The notes beneath the pieces were generated by a model, which saw nothing but the letters and a program-made list of their open reading frames with translations, did no database searches and was not told where the DNA came from. Shown piece after piece: positions 1 to 8,411 of a stretch of 12,656 nucleotides of DNA. The stretch is from Auxenochlorella pyrenoidosa (lineage: Eukaryota; Chlorophyta; Trebouxiophyceae; Chlorellales; Chlorellaceae), in contig KQ482063.1 in the NCBI GenBank assembly GCA_001430745.1, positions 1,242,635 to 1,255,290 on the forward strand. Reading direction: 5' to 3'. Numbering within the stretch: the first letter of the stretch is position 1; every line of letters begins with the position of its first letter. The translations under genes were made by a program, and so were the position numbers.

Positions 1-241
1 TGCGCAGCAGCCAGTGGTGCTGGTCTGAGCAGACGGGAGCACCTGGCGCTTAAGAAAGGTGCGTGCTGGGCTTCCAGCTGGCCGCATGACTGTGAGGTGC
101 CCATAGCACGGTCGGGAGGCACCGGGGCAAGCGCCGCCCTCAGCAAGGACGAAAGCAGAGAGCTGGGCCACAGGTAGGGAGCGAGCCAACTGGCGCCGAT
201 CCCAAGAGTGTCAGGCACAGCGTGCAGAGCGCCCACCCCAC
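1..241 (-). other. Intronic start and unresolved continuation of the F1-alpha-like gene
   Basis: Minus-strand exon 13 ends at 242 with a GTGGGG donor, so this stretch begins as intron. Family order predicts a following exon with the SRIGS/SRVGS arginine-finger motif and then the helical C-terminal domain. I could not find that motif in any frame here. An open stretch after a CAG at about 91 matches nothing expected. The next true exon may lie outside the window. Confidence 0.4.
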
Positions 242-3200
242 CTGCATCGCGGCCGGGCTTCAGCACCACCTGCCCATCGGTGATGGACATGAGCTCCTCC
301 ACAACCTGCGGCAGGGGGTTGGGTGCTGGCCAGGCGTGTCGAGTGGGCGCAGCACGGGTGGAAGCAGCCGCAAGCTGCACCCAGAGCAGAGCGACTGAAG
401 CCGGCCTCTCAAGCCGTGACGATTCCGTGGCCACCGCAGACCTCCCCACGCCAGCCCCCTGCGCGTTCCTCAGCTTGTGCCCTGCCCCGGCTGGCAGCCC
501 CTGCTGTGTCTGGCAAGACCTGCGGCATGCTGCCTGCGGCAGGGGAGCTGCAGAAGGGCTGTGCAGACAGGGGGCCCACCTCGGTGCGCAGCTCCTGAGG
601 GCCCGGCTGGCGCCCGCCGCCTGCCGCCGCCTCCTTGGCCTCCAGAGCAGCCAGCAGCTTGGCCTTCTGGTCGGGGGACAGGTGCTTGTAGGCCTCGATC
701 TTCTCCCGTGCCCGCCGCACCTCGCCTGCGCATGGGCAAGGGGCAGAGAGAGCAAGGAAGCGGCAGAGGAGATGACCGGCAGCAGCCCATCCGATGTAGC
801 TCAGGGGGACAGGAGAGCAGGGATGCCGGGCGGCTGAGCAGCAGCCTGCTGCCGCCTTGATGCAGCCTGCCATGCGAATTGCGAACCAGGCAGGCAGGCG
901 AACAGTTGCACGCAGCGCTGCGCGTGAGCTGCGTTCTGCTGGCCGGCCCAGCACACTGCAGCGCTGGGATGCTGCCAGCCGGCTGCCTCACCGCTGGCGG
1001 GCACGCCGGGCGTGACGAGCAGCAGGGTCATGGTGCCGCCCCGCAGGCGGCGGTGCATCTTGGCCGCGCGCTGGATGAGGCTCGAGAAGAACCTGTGGTG
1101 GGGCAGGCAGCCGGCGCTGTCTGTGAAGGGGGGGCCAGGCCACACTTGGAGGCAGCCGTGCGTGTGACCAAACAGAGAGAAAACGCAAGGCCCATGCAAC
1201 ATTTCCGACTGGCACACTACACAGCAATCACACGAGGCCCGGTAGCACCGCGGCAGGCGGGGTGTGCTGGGCCGCCAAGAGACCGGCGCCGCCCCAGCGC
1301 GCGCCCAGCTCACCGCCGCCGCTGCGCCGCCGCCGCCGACACCAGCATGCCCTCATACTCCACCAGGTCCTCCTCAGATGAGTCGGACGAAGAGGTGGTC
1401 GCCTCCTCGGACTGTGGGCTGCTAGCGCTCATCTCCTCTGCCACCGCCTGCCCCTTCTTCACCTCCTCCAGATCCTCCTCCGTGGCTGCAGCAGCGCGCA
1501 GCACAAGGGCGCAGGCACGGGCGGTGGAGTGCCAGCAGCAGCGCGCGGCACAAGGGCACAGGCATGGGGGGTCGAGAGCCGGGTGTTGGGCGGCAGCTGT
1601 GTGCCCGGCAGGATGCAGGCAACAACCCAAGACACTTGGGACTGGCGCGAAGCCGACAAGAGTGGTGTACTGAGAAGGGCGTCACGGCAATCCGCGCCCG
1701 GGTCTTGGGGTTCGACACCCCACGCGTGCCCGCCCCGGCCCCACCTGCTTGCGCAACGGCCCCCAGGCTGGCCATTGCGTAGGTGATCATCTCCCACATG
1801 CGGACCTGGAAGGGGTCAGGGCAGCCCGGGCCAGCAGGCGCAGCAGGCCGTCACGCTGTGGTCGCGCAGCACGCACAGCGGGGGCAGGCTGAGCTTGCGG
1901 CTGTCCACCATGAGCTCTCACGGGTGGATGCAGGTGCTCAGTGCTGCACCGCGCCTGCAGCAAGCCTAGCAGCGGAGGTGCACACGGTCTCCAGTCAAAG
2001 AACCTTGGCGCCTGCCCCCCCCCTCACCATCACCGATGCGTCGTTGAGCACCACCAGCGAGTGTCCCCCCTCGTCGCGGATGCGCTCGCCAATGCTGCAG
2101 GCCGTCAGCATGGCCGCATACTGCTCGCCCAGCGGCCTGCAGGGCAGGGGGGCGGGGGCGGCGGGGCTGCTCTGCTCTGTTCCTGCGGGGGCAGCGGCAG
2201 TGTGCATGCCACGCAGCGTGCACCCCTCAGCAGGTTGTCCTCCTGCCCGGCGCCCGCCCGGCCAGCGCACGCAAGCCTGGCGCTCCTCAACCTCCCCAGC
2301 TTCAGTTGATCTGCTTGAGGAAAGAGCACTGCTCCTTTCCACGCTGCGGCTCACTGCACCTCCCCGAAACAAACACATGCGACTGTGCCTGCCTGGCCCG
2401 GATGCCACACAGATGGGCTGCACTGCACAGTGTAAGCTGCCCCTGCCCCTGCCCCTCACCGGTCTCCAGTGGCCGCCACCACCGTAGTGTACTCCAGGCA
2501 GCCCAGCGAGCGCAGCTGCTCCACCGTGCGCGCCAGCTGCTCGGGGCTGCTGCCCACCGCCGCAAACACGCAGCGCACGCCGCTGCCGCGCTGGCCCAGC
2601 ACCGCGTCGATGCACAGCTGTGACGGGGGAAGGGGGCAAGGGCGAGGCGGGGTGGGGACCAGGGCAGGGCGAGAGCTGGGCAGCGGTGCCTTGGCATGCA
2701 GCAGTTGCTGCCCCTTGCAGGCAGATCAAGACGCAGCAGGAGACTGTCTGCGCACAGCGGCCGGGCATGGCTACTCGGGTTCTGGCGGGCCTGCCCCACC
2801 TGCGTCTTGCCGCTGCCCTGCGGCCCCACAATCTGCTGCGCCTGGCCGCGGCCCAGCGGCGTCAGGATGTCAAAGGCCTGCAGCGCAGCGCAGCGCGGCA
2901 CAGCAGGGAGGCCGGGCCTCAGCGCCCGAGTGCACGCCCGGCTGCAAGCGCATAGACGCAACAGCGGCGGCGGCGGCGGCGGTGGTGCACGCGCATTCCA
3001 GGCACTGCGCAGCCACCGCACTGGTCCTGACCTTGACGCCCGTCAGCAGCGGCTCGTTGATCTGCTCCCGGCTGTCCATGTCTGGCTGGCTGTTCAGCAG
3101 CGGCAGCAGTTGGTCGCCGCCGATGGGCACCTGCGGGGCCGCCGGCGCCGCTGCATGCTGCTGCTCAGTGCCGCCGCTGCTGCTGCTGCTGTCCTGGCCG

Positions 3201-4536
3201 GCAAGCGGTTCCAGGGGGTAGGGCCGCCCAAGGAAGTCAACCACCTGCCCCACCAGTGCATCGCCAACTGCAGGCCAAGCAGGTGGACAAAGGGCCTTGG
3301 CACGGTATTACATGCTTTCTATGCATGGGGGCGTGCCAAGCAGCGATTCGGCAGAAGACCACCAGCGGCAGGGTGGCGCGCCGGCGGTGCTAGGCGGGGA
3401 CCTTGCAGCATGGCAGGCTCTGCGCACCGGCAGGCATGCCGGCAGGGATGGGCGGGCTTCCAACAGAGGGGCCTACCTGGGACCATCATCTGCTCGTACT
3501 CCCGCTTGGTGGTGGGGCCCTCCTCGCCATCCAGCACCTGCAGCGTGTGATCGAGCGCCTCAACACACACTCTTGGGTGCCGCCCAGTGGCCGGCCGGCT
3601 GGCTGGCTGGCCGACTGGCTGGCTGGCCCGCCCTTTGAGAACCCTCTGCGCTCCTATGCGCTGCTGCAAAGTGCAGTTTGCTGGGTGCTCTCGCACGTCC
3701 TCGGCGGCTTCAAGCAGCCCCCAGCCCCGAGGCCAGGCACCCCGGCAGGCCGCCCCACCTGCAGGATGCCCTTGACCTTGCACTCCACGCCGTCGCCGAC
3801 AGCCACCAGGTCGGCGCCGCCCAGCAGCAGCGCGAAGACGACGTTGTCGGAGCGGCGCCACAGCATCACGCTGCGGGGGTGCGGCGGGCCCCACCGGGCG
3901 CTGAGCTCGGAATTGGGCGGCAGGGGCAACTGCGCAACCCACAACAGCAGCATGCAGCCCTCTGATACTCGATTGATCCATGTAGAACTAGAACCACAAG
4001 GAAGGAGGGCTGTAGGCCACCGGGCCAGGTATGCAGCGCAGTGGCGAGGGTTTGTGATGGGTGCTGGCAGCCTACCCGCGGGCGCCGCTGGAAAAGGCGA
4101 GGCATGTGCCGACATCAGCATCGTTGTTCAGGCCCTCAATAATGGCCACATTGTCCTTGGCATACAGCACCTGCAGCATTGCAAGGGGGGGCTGCCCACG
4201 TAAGCACATGGGCAGGCCCAGCAGGCAAGCTTCCGGGCGTGGCGAGCGGCGGCAGCGGTGGTGGCAGCAACTCACTCGGCCCACGTCCACTTTCTCCGCG
4301 GCCAGCTGGGCTTGCACAGCGAGCTGGCTGGGTTTGGACAGTCTCTGCTTGAAGATTTTGAGCTCCTGGTCCCAGTCTGGCGACTCCAGCTCTCCCTCGG
4401 CGTCTTGCGCCCGCACGCTGCACTGACGCCGTGTGACATTGTCGCGGCATGTCTTCTGGCCGATCCTCAGGCCAGCTCGGCCCGCAAGGGCTGGGCGCGG
4501 CCAGCAGCCTGGGCAGGCAGTGCGGACGGCCTGCAT
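242..4536 (-). CDS. Divergent F1-ATPase alpha-subunit-like protein, nuclear, plastid-targeted (13 exons, 3' end outside window)
   Basis: Exons on the minus strand: 4536-4276, 4170-4076, 3870-3759, 3537-3477, 3267-3032, 2877-2800, 2617-2460, 2136-2028, 1805-1745, 1485-1314, 1092-992, 725-580, 305-242. All introns are GT-AG and the phases join into 551 codons plus one base. Residues 1-45 look like a plastid transit peptide (MQAVRTACPG start, SVRAQ near its end). The start is the first in-frame ATG; upstream the frame offers only TTG. Landmarks follow F1 alpha in order: VLYAKDNVAIIEGL (beta-barrel), DSREQINEPLLTGVK, AFDILTPLGRGQ, Walker A GPQGSGKT (273-280), LEYTTVVAAT, HSLVVLND (Walker B region, 359-366), FFSSLIQRAAKM, and MSITDGQVVL (536-545). 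Oddities: N replaces the first Asp of the usual alpha DD pair. There is a Ser/Gln/Ala insert in exon 5, an acidic Ser-rich exon 10, and a charged helical insert in exon 12. The arginine-finger region and the C-terminal domain lie beyond the left edge. It is too divergent to be the standard ATP synthase subunit; a regulatory or assembly role is only a guess. Confidence 0.85.
1488..1568. repeat. 47-bp-period tandem repeat in intron 9 of the F1-alpha-like gene
   Basis: The stretch beginning GCAGCAGCGCGC at 1488 recurs at 1535, with three mismatches over 34 bases. On the minus strand it lies right beside the acceptor of exon 10 (exon start 1485), so the pyrimidine-rich acceptor tract has been duplicated. 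The upstream copy lacks a usable AG at the equivalent place. It is probably a simple slippage duplication. Confidence 0.75.
3593..3628. repeat. GGCT tetranucleotide microsatellite in intron 3 of the F1-alpha-like gene
   Basis: Imperfect GGCT repeats, interrupted once by CCGACT, lie between exon 3 (ends 3759) and exon 4 (starts 3537). It is non-coding in the model and likely variable in length between strains. Confidence 0.8.
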
Positions 4537-5444
4537 CGTCGATCTATAAGATCGCGCAAAGACGATCAAGGTTCATGCAGCGCAATGCATGGAGAGCACG
4601 GCGAGCCGCTCTGGCATGCCGCCCCCCTGCTGACGCCGCGCCCGCAGCGGTCATGCCCTCAGGTGGGGTGGCAAGAAGAGGTCGCGAGGCCTAGTTGTGT
4701 AGGACGAGAATGTTGTCAGTAGGGGCATGCATGCCTCACGATGCAGGCGCGGCTGCAGCTGCTGCAAAGGGTCGCTCCTGCTCCTGCTTCTGTTGCTCTC
4801 CCGCTGCCCTGGTGGCTGCTCCTCCTGCTGTTGCTGCAGCCATTGCTCCGCACAACTGCCGATGCGCGTGGCTTACTGTCTTGAACAACCCATTGTGTGA
4901 CAATCATCGACCAAGGGAATGCTGGGCTGCCAACTGAATTGCAGGCGCCCGCTCTGGCAGACTTGATGTCGGTTGCGGCGTCAGCAGCGGACCTCATGTG
5001 CGATGTCGTCAATGCTGTCCCCTCACCCAAGTTCTGCTCTGCATGTATCGCCTTGCGGCCGTGTGCATCACACGTTCTTTCCCCGTTGTGTGGCATCGGG
5101 ACCTGGAGTTGACATTTGATGTCAACAGGCACCGCTTGCACAGCTTGAGCGCAGGGACAGCACTCGTGCAAACCCATGCAAATCAAGCTCGATGGCTGAG
5201 AGTTTTGTTAATGAGCTCCTGGTTGAGCTCCTGGTAGTTCTGAGCATGGTCATTTTGCCGCAAGGAGCACAGCGACCCTGCTCTCAGCAGCGGCCCTGGT
5301 GCCGGAGCAGCACCGGCGCTGCAGCGACGCTTGGCTTCTGCAGCAAACCGGCCTCTGCGTATCACCACGGTGTGTCAGCAGCTGGCCTGCTGTTGCCATG
5401 AAAGGGCAAAGCACCGCAGCTCCTCTTAGGACACGCCCGCCCGC
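4537..5444. promoter_or_regulatory. Intergenic region upstream of the F1-alpha-like gene and the first membrane-protein gene
   Basis: This gap of about 0.9 kb separates the minus-strand start at 4536 from the duplicated plus-strand unit. No open frame in it looks like a protein; the small ones are alanine- and cysteine-rich products of GC-rich sequence. It is expected to hold the promoter and 5' UTR of the F1-alpha-like gene, and possibly distal elements of the plus-strand gene. The AT-rich stretch at 4544-4550 reads CTTATAG on the minus strand. It sits only about 10 bases from the ATG, too close to act as a TATA box for this start. There is a perfect inverted repeat at 5108-5126 and a 12-bp direct repeat (TGAGCTCCTGGT twice) at 5212-5235. 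Confidence 0.45.
5108..5126. promoter_or_regulatory. Perfect 8-bp inverted repeat GTTGACAT-TTG-ATGTCAAC
   Basis: Two 8-base arms are separated by three bases, each containing TTGAC in opposite orientation. TTGAC is the core of the W-box bound by WRKY factors, a family present in green algae. The site lies between the two divergently placed genes. The palindrome is seen directly; its role as a protein-binding site is inferred. Confidence 0.4.
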
Positions 5445-5710
5445 CAGGGACGCTGTTGCATTCCACGATGCCTGCCTGGGCACAGAACATGCTGAAGCAG
5501 AACGGACCGGCAGTCTGCCTTGCAGCCACCGCAGCGTCATCAGGTGTGACAGATGTCGAGCAGACAAACAGCGAGGCTTCAACTAAGCCAAGTCTCCCAC
5601 GATGCCAACACCAACGGGAGCGGCGGCGGCGGTGGGAACTTGGCAGGAGGCAGAGACGTGGACCACGAGGCGCGCTGCTGATCGCGTTCCCCTTTCTACG
5701 ATTACGGGAC

Positions 5711-5931
5711 GCATATGCCCAAGCTACCCAGTGGAAGAGCAGTCCCTGCTGCGAGATCAGCATCACCCGGGCCTTTCTTCAGCGGCCCCCTCTTCACAAC
5801 ACATCTCTTCTGCTACATACTGTCTGTCTGCAGATTAGTCTCAACATCCGAGCCGGTCCCCTGGCCCGTCCGACGCTCAGGCTCTTCGCGTGCCGACTGG
5901 GCGCCCTGCAAGCAGCTGTTTGGGGCCTGCG
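5711..5931 (+). other. Highly conserved upstream block, copy A
   Basis: These 221 bases align without gaps to 7927-8147 with six mismatches (about 97% identity), and the stretch 5838-5931 is identical. Conservation is much higher than in the downstream coding sequence. An acceptor-like pyrimidine tract and CAG end at 5832, just before the identical stretch. A plus-strand frame open from ATG 5468 to TGA 5971 crosses the block; its N-terminal half is not frame-conserved with copy B. The block may be a core promoter, a 5' UTR exon, an unrecognised leader exon, or a gene-conversion tract. Confidence 0.6.
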
Positions 5932-5967
5932 GCAGCCTCGGAAGCCTGAGAGGGCAGCACCAGGCCG

Positions 5968-6133
5968 GTGAGAGCGCTCAGGGCGCCTCATGTCGCCGCC
6001 GCCGGCCGCAGGAGGGCGCCCGCTCTCCCTCCGCCGCCGCTGCGCCCGCCCGAGGGGGCACCCGCTTGCTCTGCACTTGAGCTTTGGCTCATTACGCCTC
6101 GTCTCTCTTCACTTCTGCTATTGCCTTGTGCAG
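5968..6133 (+). other. Candidate leader intron upstream of the 290-aa gene
   Basis: Donor GGCCG|GTGAGAG and acceptor TTGCCTTGTGCAG|C with a good pyrimidine tract fall one base before the ATG at 6135. Both sites are kept in copy B (8246-8410). Splicing would join the upstream frame (ATG 5468, phase 2) in frame to the start codon of the main frame. The gene may therefore have a longer N-terminus, or simply a 5' UTR intron. Transcript data would decide. Confidence 0.4.
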
Positions 6134-6134
6134 C

Positions 6135-7007
6135 ATGTCGAGCCGAATGTCGAGCCGGATGTCATGGCACAGCAGCGCTGCAGCATGCAGTGCAAGCACT
6201 GCCGGCGCCCATGCGCGCCCCCTGCAGAGCCTTGCCCGCCGCAGCGCAGCAGCGTGCGTGCCAAGCTGTGGGGCCAGCCGGCTGGGCGCTGCGGCCCGGC
6301 ACATAGCTAGCAGTGTGCGAGACCCGGTGGCGGCTGCCAGCAGGGAGACCAGCGGTAGCCAGCCCGCCCTCTGGCCCGACCCGCTGTCAGCGCTTCCAGC
6401 TGCCCCCCCGCCGCCCAGGCAGCTGCTGGTCAGCATGGCAAAGCCGCTGCTCCTCTCCATGAGCGTCTTCCTGGGTGGCCGGCTGCTGGGCGGGCTGCCA
6501 GCTGGTAGCGCGATGCAGCTGGCGGGGCTGGCGCTGGCGGCGCAGGCCCTGGCGGCAGCCATCACATGGGTCTTTGAAGCCGCCGTCATGCGGGGTCTGC
6601 TGCTCACCCTGCGAGAGCAGGCCCGCCGCCGGCGGGCCAGCAAGCAGGCCAGTCGCCTGGCAGCAGCCACGGCCCAGCGGCGCAGCGAGGCCCAGCGCAT
6701 GTCCCTCGACTTCATCCGCTACTCGTGCGTCGCCGTGGTGGTGCTCTCGGCCTGCTGCCTGCTGGAGGCTGCCGGGCACGTGTTTGGGTTCAGCATCGCA
6801 GCGGCGGTTCAGCACAGCCTGTGGCTGAGCCAAGGCTGGGCTGCCATGGGCGACCGGCCGGCGCTCCCGCTGCTCCTGAAGATATCATCGCTGGTCCTTC
6901 CCCTGCCGGCTTTCGCCCTCTTCCGAGCATGGCGCACTCGCAGCAAGTTCTATGCCGCCGTTGCGGAGCGCCGCGGGCAGAACGCGGCACAGCGCGGCCG
7001 GGCATGA
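6135..7007 (+). CDS. Unrecognised multi-pass membrane protein with organelle-targeting-like N-terminus, copy A (290 aa)
   Basis: I do not recognise the family. The frame is intronless from 6135. Residues 1-70 are rich in Ser, Ala and Arg with no acids before Asp63, typical of a plastid or mitochondrial transit peptide. A Pro-rich linker follows (82-95). Hydrophobic segments lie at about 104-123, 126-150, 194-222 and 245-264, so three or four membrane spans. A very basic stretch (160-188, with ARRRRASKQASR) separates spans 2 and 3. The C-terminus is basic (FYAAVAERRGQNA). The start is the first ATG in frame; three ATGs in the first nine codons come from a 12-nt repeat encoding MSSR twice. The tandem partner downstream shares layout and termini but differs strongly in the middle. 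Being kept open in both copies supports coding. Function unknown; an organelle inner-membrane protein is an inference. Confidence 0.65.
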   Translation: MSSRMSSRMSWHSSAAACSASTAGAHARPLQSLARRSAAACVPSCGASRLGAAARHIASSVRDPVAAASRETSGSQPALWPDPLSALPAAPPPPRQLLVSMAKPLLLSMSVFLGGRLLGGLPAGSAMQLAGLALAAQALAAAITWVFEAAVMRGLLLTLREQARRRRASKQASRLAAATAQRRSEAQRMSLDFIRYSCVAVVVLSACCLLEAAGHVFGFSIAAAVQHSLWLSQGWAAMGDRPALPLLLKISSLVLPLPAFALFRAWRTRSKFYAAVAERRGQNAAQRGRA

Positions 7008-7671
7008 GGCGCTGGCCAGCAGCCCGGCGGGTTGTAGGGTGGCTGGCCGGCGGGCGCCGCCACCCTGAGCACGTCCCACTGCCATCAGTGCCTGCCATGG
7101 CAGACCAACATCGCCCTCACACTCCTTCCCCATGGCAGCCAGCCTTCCGCACATGCAGCAGGAGCCGCCCTTTTCTCCCCCGAAAGCCTTGGCCCGCTCG
7201 AGCTTTCCAGTGCTCTACATGCTGCGCTCCTCCCCCCTTTGCCAGCTGCGCCTCCCCTGCCTTGCCAGCTGGCCGCAACCCTGCACCCTAGCGTCACCTC
7301 CCTGCCCAGTCCTGCCGGCAGCATGCTCCACTGTCCAAACCCGCTTACCCATAGCATCAACTTGCCCCCACAGTCTGCTCCTTTCCCTGAATTGCCTGCC
7401 AATGCCACGCTTCTCCCTGCCTCTGCCAACAGCTGGCAATCCAGCCCAAACTTAGCTTTAGATGGCATCGGAGCCCGTGCAACACTACAGCATCCCGGCT
7501 GTGGCAGCCTCCCGGGCCATTTCTGGTGGCAGGACACTGGCGCAAGTTGCAGACAGCGCTCAAAGCGGGGATGAAGTGCATCTGCATTTGAGGGTGGTGC
7601 AGCAGCAGTATCATAGCTCCCAAGGAAGGCTGTGCAGGTTTGCGCGTGCAATCACTCAGACGAGACACCTC
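7008..7671 (+). other. 3' flank of copy A gene and spacer between duplicates
   Basis: I see no credible gene. 7008-7523 is shared with the flank of copy B, and the segment around 7399-7490 is especially well kept. It probably holds the 3' UTR. I found no TGTAA polyadenylation motif on the plus strand here. 7524-7671 is spacer not repeated in copy B. Minus-strand open frames here do not keep a common frame in the second copy. Confidence 0.5.
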
Positions 7672-8147
7672 GCAGAGACGCGGTTGCATTCCACAATGGC
7701 TGCCTGGGCATGGAACATTGTCGTAGCAGAGCGGACCGGCAGCGCTGGACAGTCACTGCAGCGTCATCAGGTCTGGCAGATGTCCAGCGGGCTTCAACTA
7801 AGCCAATCACGATGCAACAGAACCAACAGGAGCGGCAGCGGCGGCCGTGCCGGCGGTAAGGTAGGCAGAGACATGGGGAGCGAGGACGCACTGCTGGTCG
7901 CTTTCATGTTTTTTCGATTCGAGGACGCATATGCCCAAGCCACCCTGTGGAAGAGCAGTCCCTGCTGCGAGATCAGCATCACCGGGGCCTTTCTTCAGCG
8001 GCCCCCTCTTCACAACACCTCTCTTCTGCTGCATACTGTCTGTCTGCAGATCAGTCTCAACATCCGAGCCGGTCCCCTGGCCCGTCCGACGCTCAGGCTC
8101 TTCGCGTGCCGACTGGGCGCCCTGCAAGCAGCTGTTTGGGGCCTGCG

Positions 8148-8209
8148 TGCGGGTCTGTGTCGCAAGTTCCGTTGCGGATAGACAGACTTTAAGCCCAAAC
8201 AAGCAAGCG
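8148..8209 (+). other. 62-nt segment present only in copy B
   Basis: It interrupts an otherwise nearly identical stretch: 7927-8147 matches 5711-5931, and 8210 onward matches 5932 onward. It starts TGCGGGTCTG and ends AACAAGCAAGCG. Sixty-two is not a multiple of three, and the segment puts a TAG (8179-8181) in the upstream frame, so any leader peptide of copy A could not be made here unless the segment is spliced out. It is equally possible that copy A lost it. Confidence 0.7.
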
Positions 8210-8245
8210 GCAGCCTCAGAAGCCTGTGAGGACAGCACCAGGCCG

Positions 8246-8410
8246 GTGAGAGCGCTCAGGGTGCCCCATGTCGCCGTTGCTGGCCGCAGGGGGCGCCCAC
8301 TCTCCCTCCGCCGCCGCTGCGCCCGCCAGAAGGGGCACCCGCTTGCTCTGCACTTGAGCTTTGGCCCATGATGCCTCGTCTCTCTTCACTTCTGCTATTA
8401 CCTTGTGCAG
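8246..8410 (+). other. Candidate leader intron upstream of the 279-aa gene
   Basis: Counterpart of the copy A candidate intron. The donor CCG|GTGAGAG and acceptor ACCTTGTGCAG|C are both conserved, and the pyrimidine tract TCTCTCTTCACTTCTGC is unchanged. It ends one base before the ATG at 8412. Confidence 0.4.
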
Positions 8411-8411
8411 C

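Larger units (their letters stand above)
5445..7523 (+). repeat. Tandem duplication, copy A (contains the 290-aa membrane-protein gene)
   Basis: Direct repeat of the segment at about 7672-10030. Homology starts near the shared GTTGCATTCCAC (5455 and 7683) and runs through the upstream block, the gene and the 3' flank. It ends near the shared GCCATTTC (7523 and 10030). The edges are approximate, judged by eye. About 150 bp of unrelated spacer separates the copies. I saw no terminal repeats, target-site duplication or transposase, so unequal crossing-over is more likely than transposition. Confidence 0.85.

Noticed and set aside
1706..1722. TGGGG-TTCGACA-CCCCA, which looks like a tRNA T-arm; a permuted tRNA gene was considered
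   Set aside because: No matching acceptor, D or anticodon arm was found upstream in normal order or downstream in permuted order. It sits inside intron 9 of the F1-alpha-like gene.
1529..1786. Short plus-strand frames overlapping the F1-alpha-like gene
   Set aside because: They are opposite well-supported exons or introns and have low-complexity composition.
2425..2460. G-rich GGGGCA repeats right after the exon 7 donor (minus strand), possible G-quadruplex
   Set aside because: Only three clean GGGG runs are present, and G-rich intron starts are common at this base composition.
4695..4937. 80-codon Ala/Cys-rich frame in the intergenic region
   Set aside because: Low complexity, TGC/GCT repeat driven, with no ATG at its first codon (that start is TAG-adjacent and weak) and no sign of conservation.
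5468..5971. Independent 167-aa protein gene upstream of copy A
   Set aside because: The equivalent copy B frame has compensating frameshifts in its N-terminal half and ends early at 8181. It has no recognisable domain. It is treated only as a possible leader exon.
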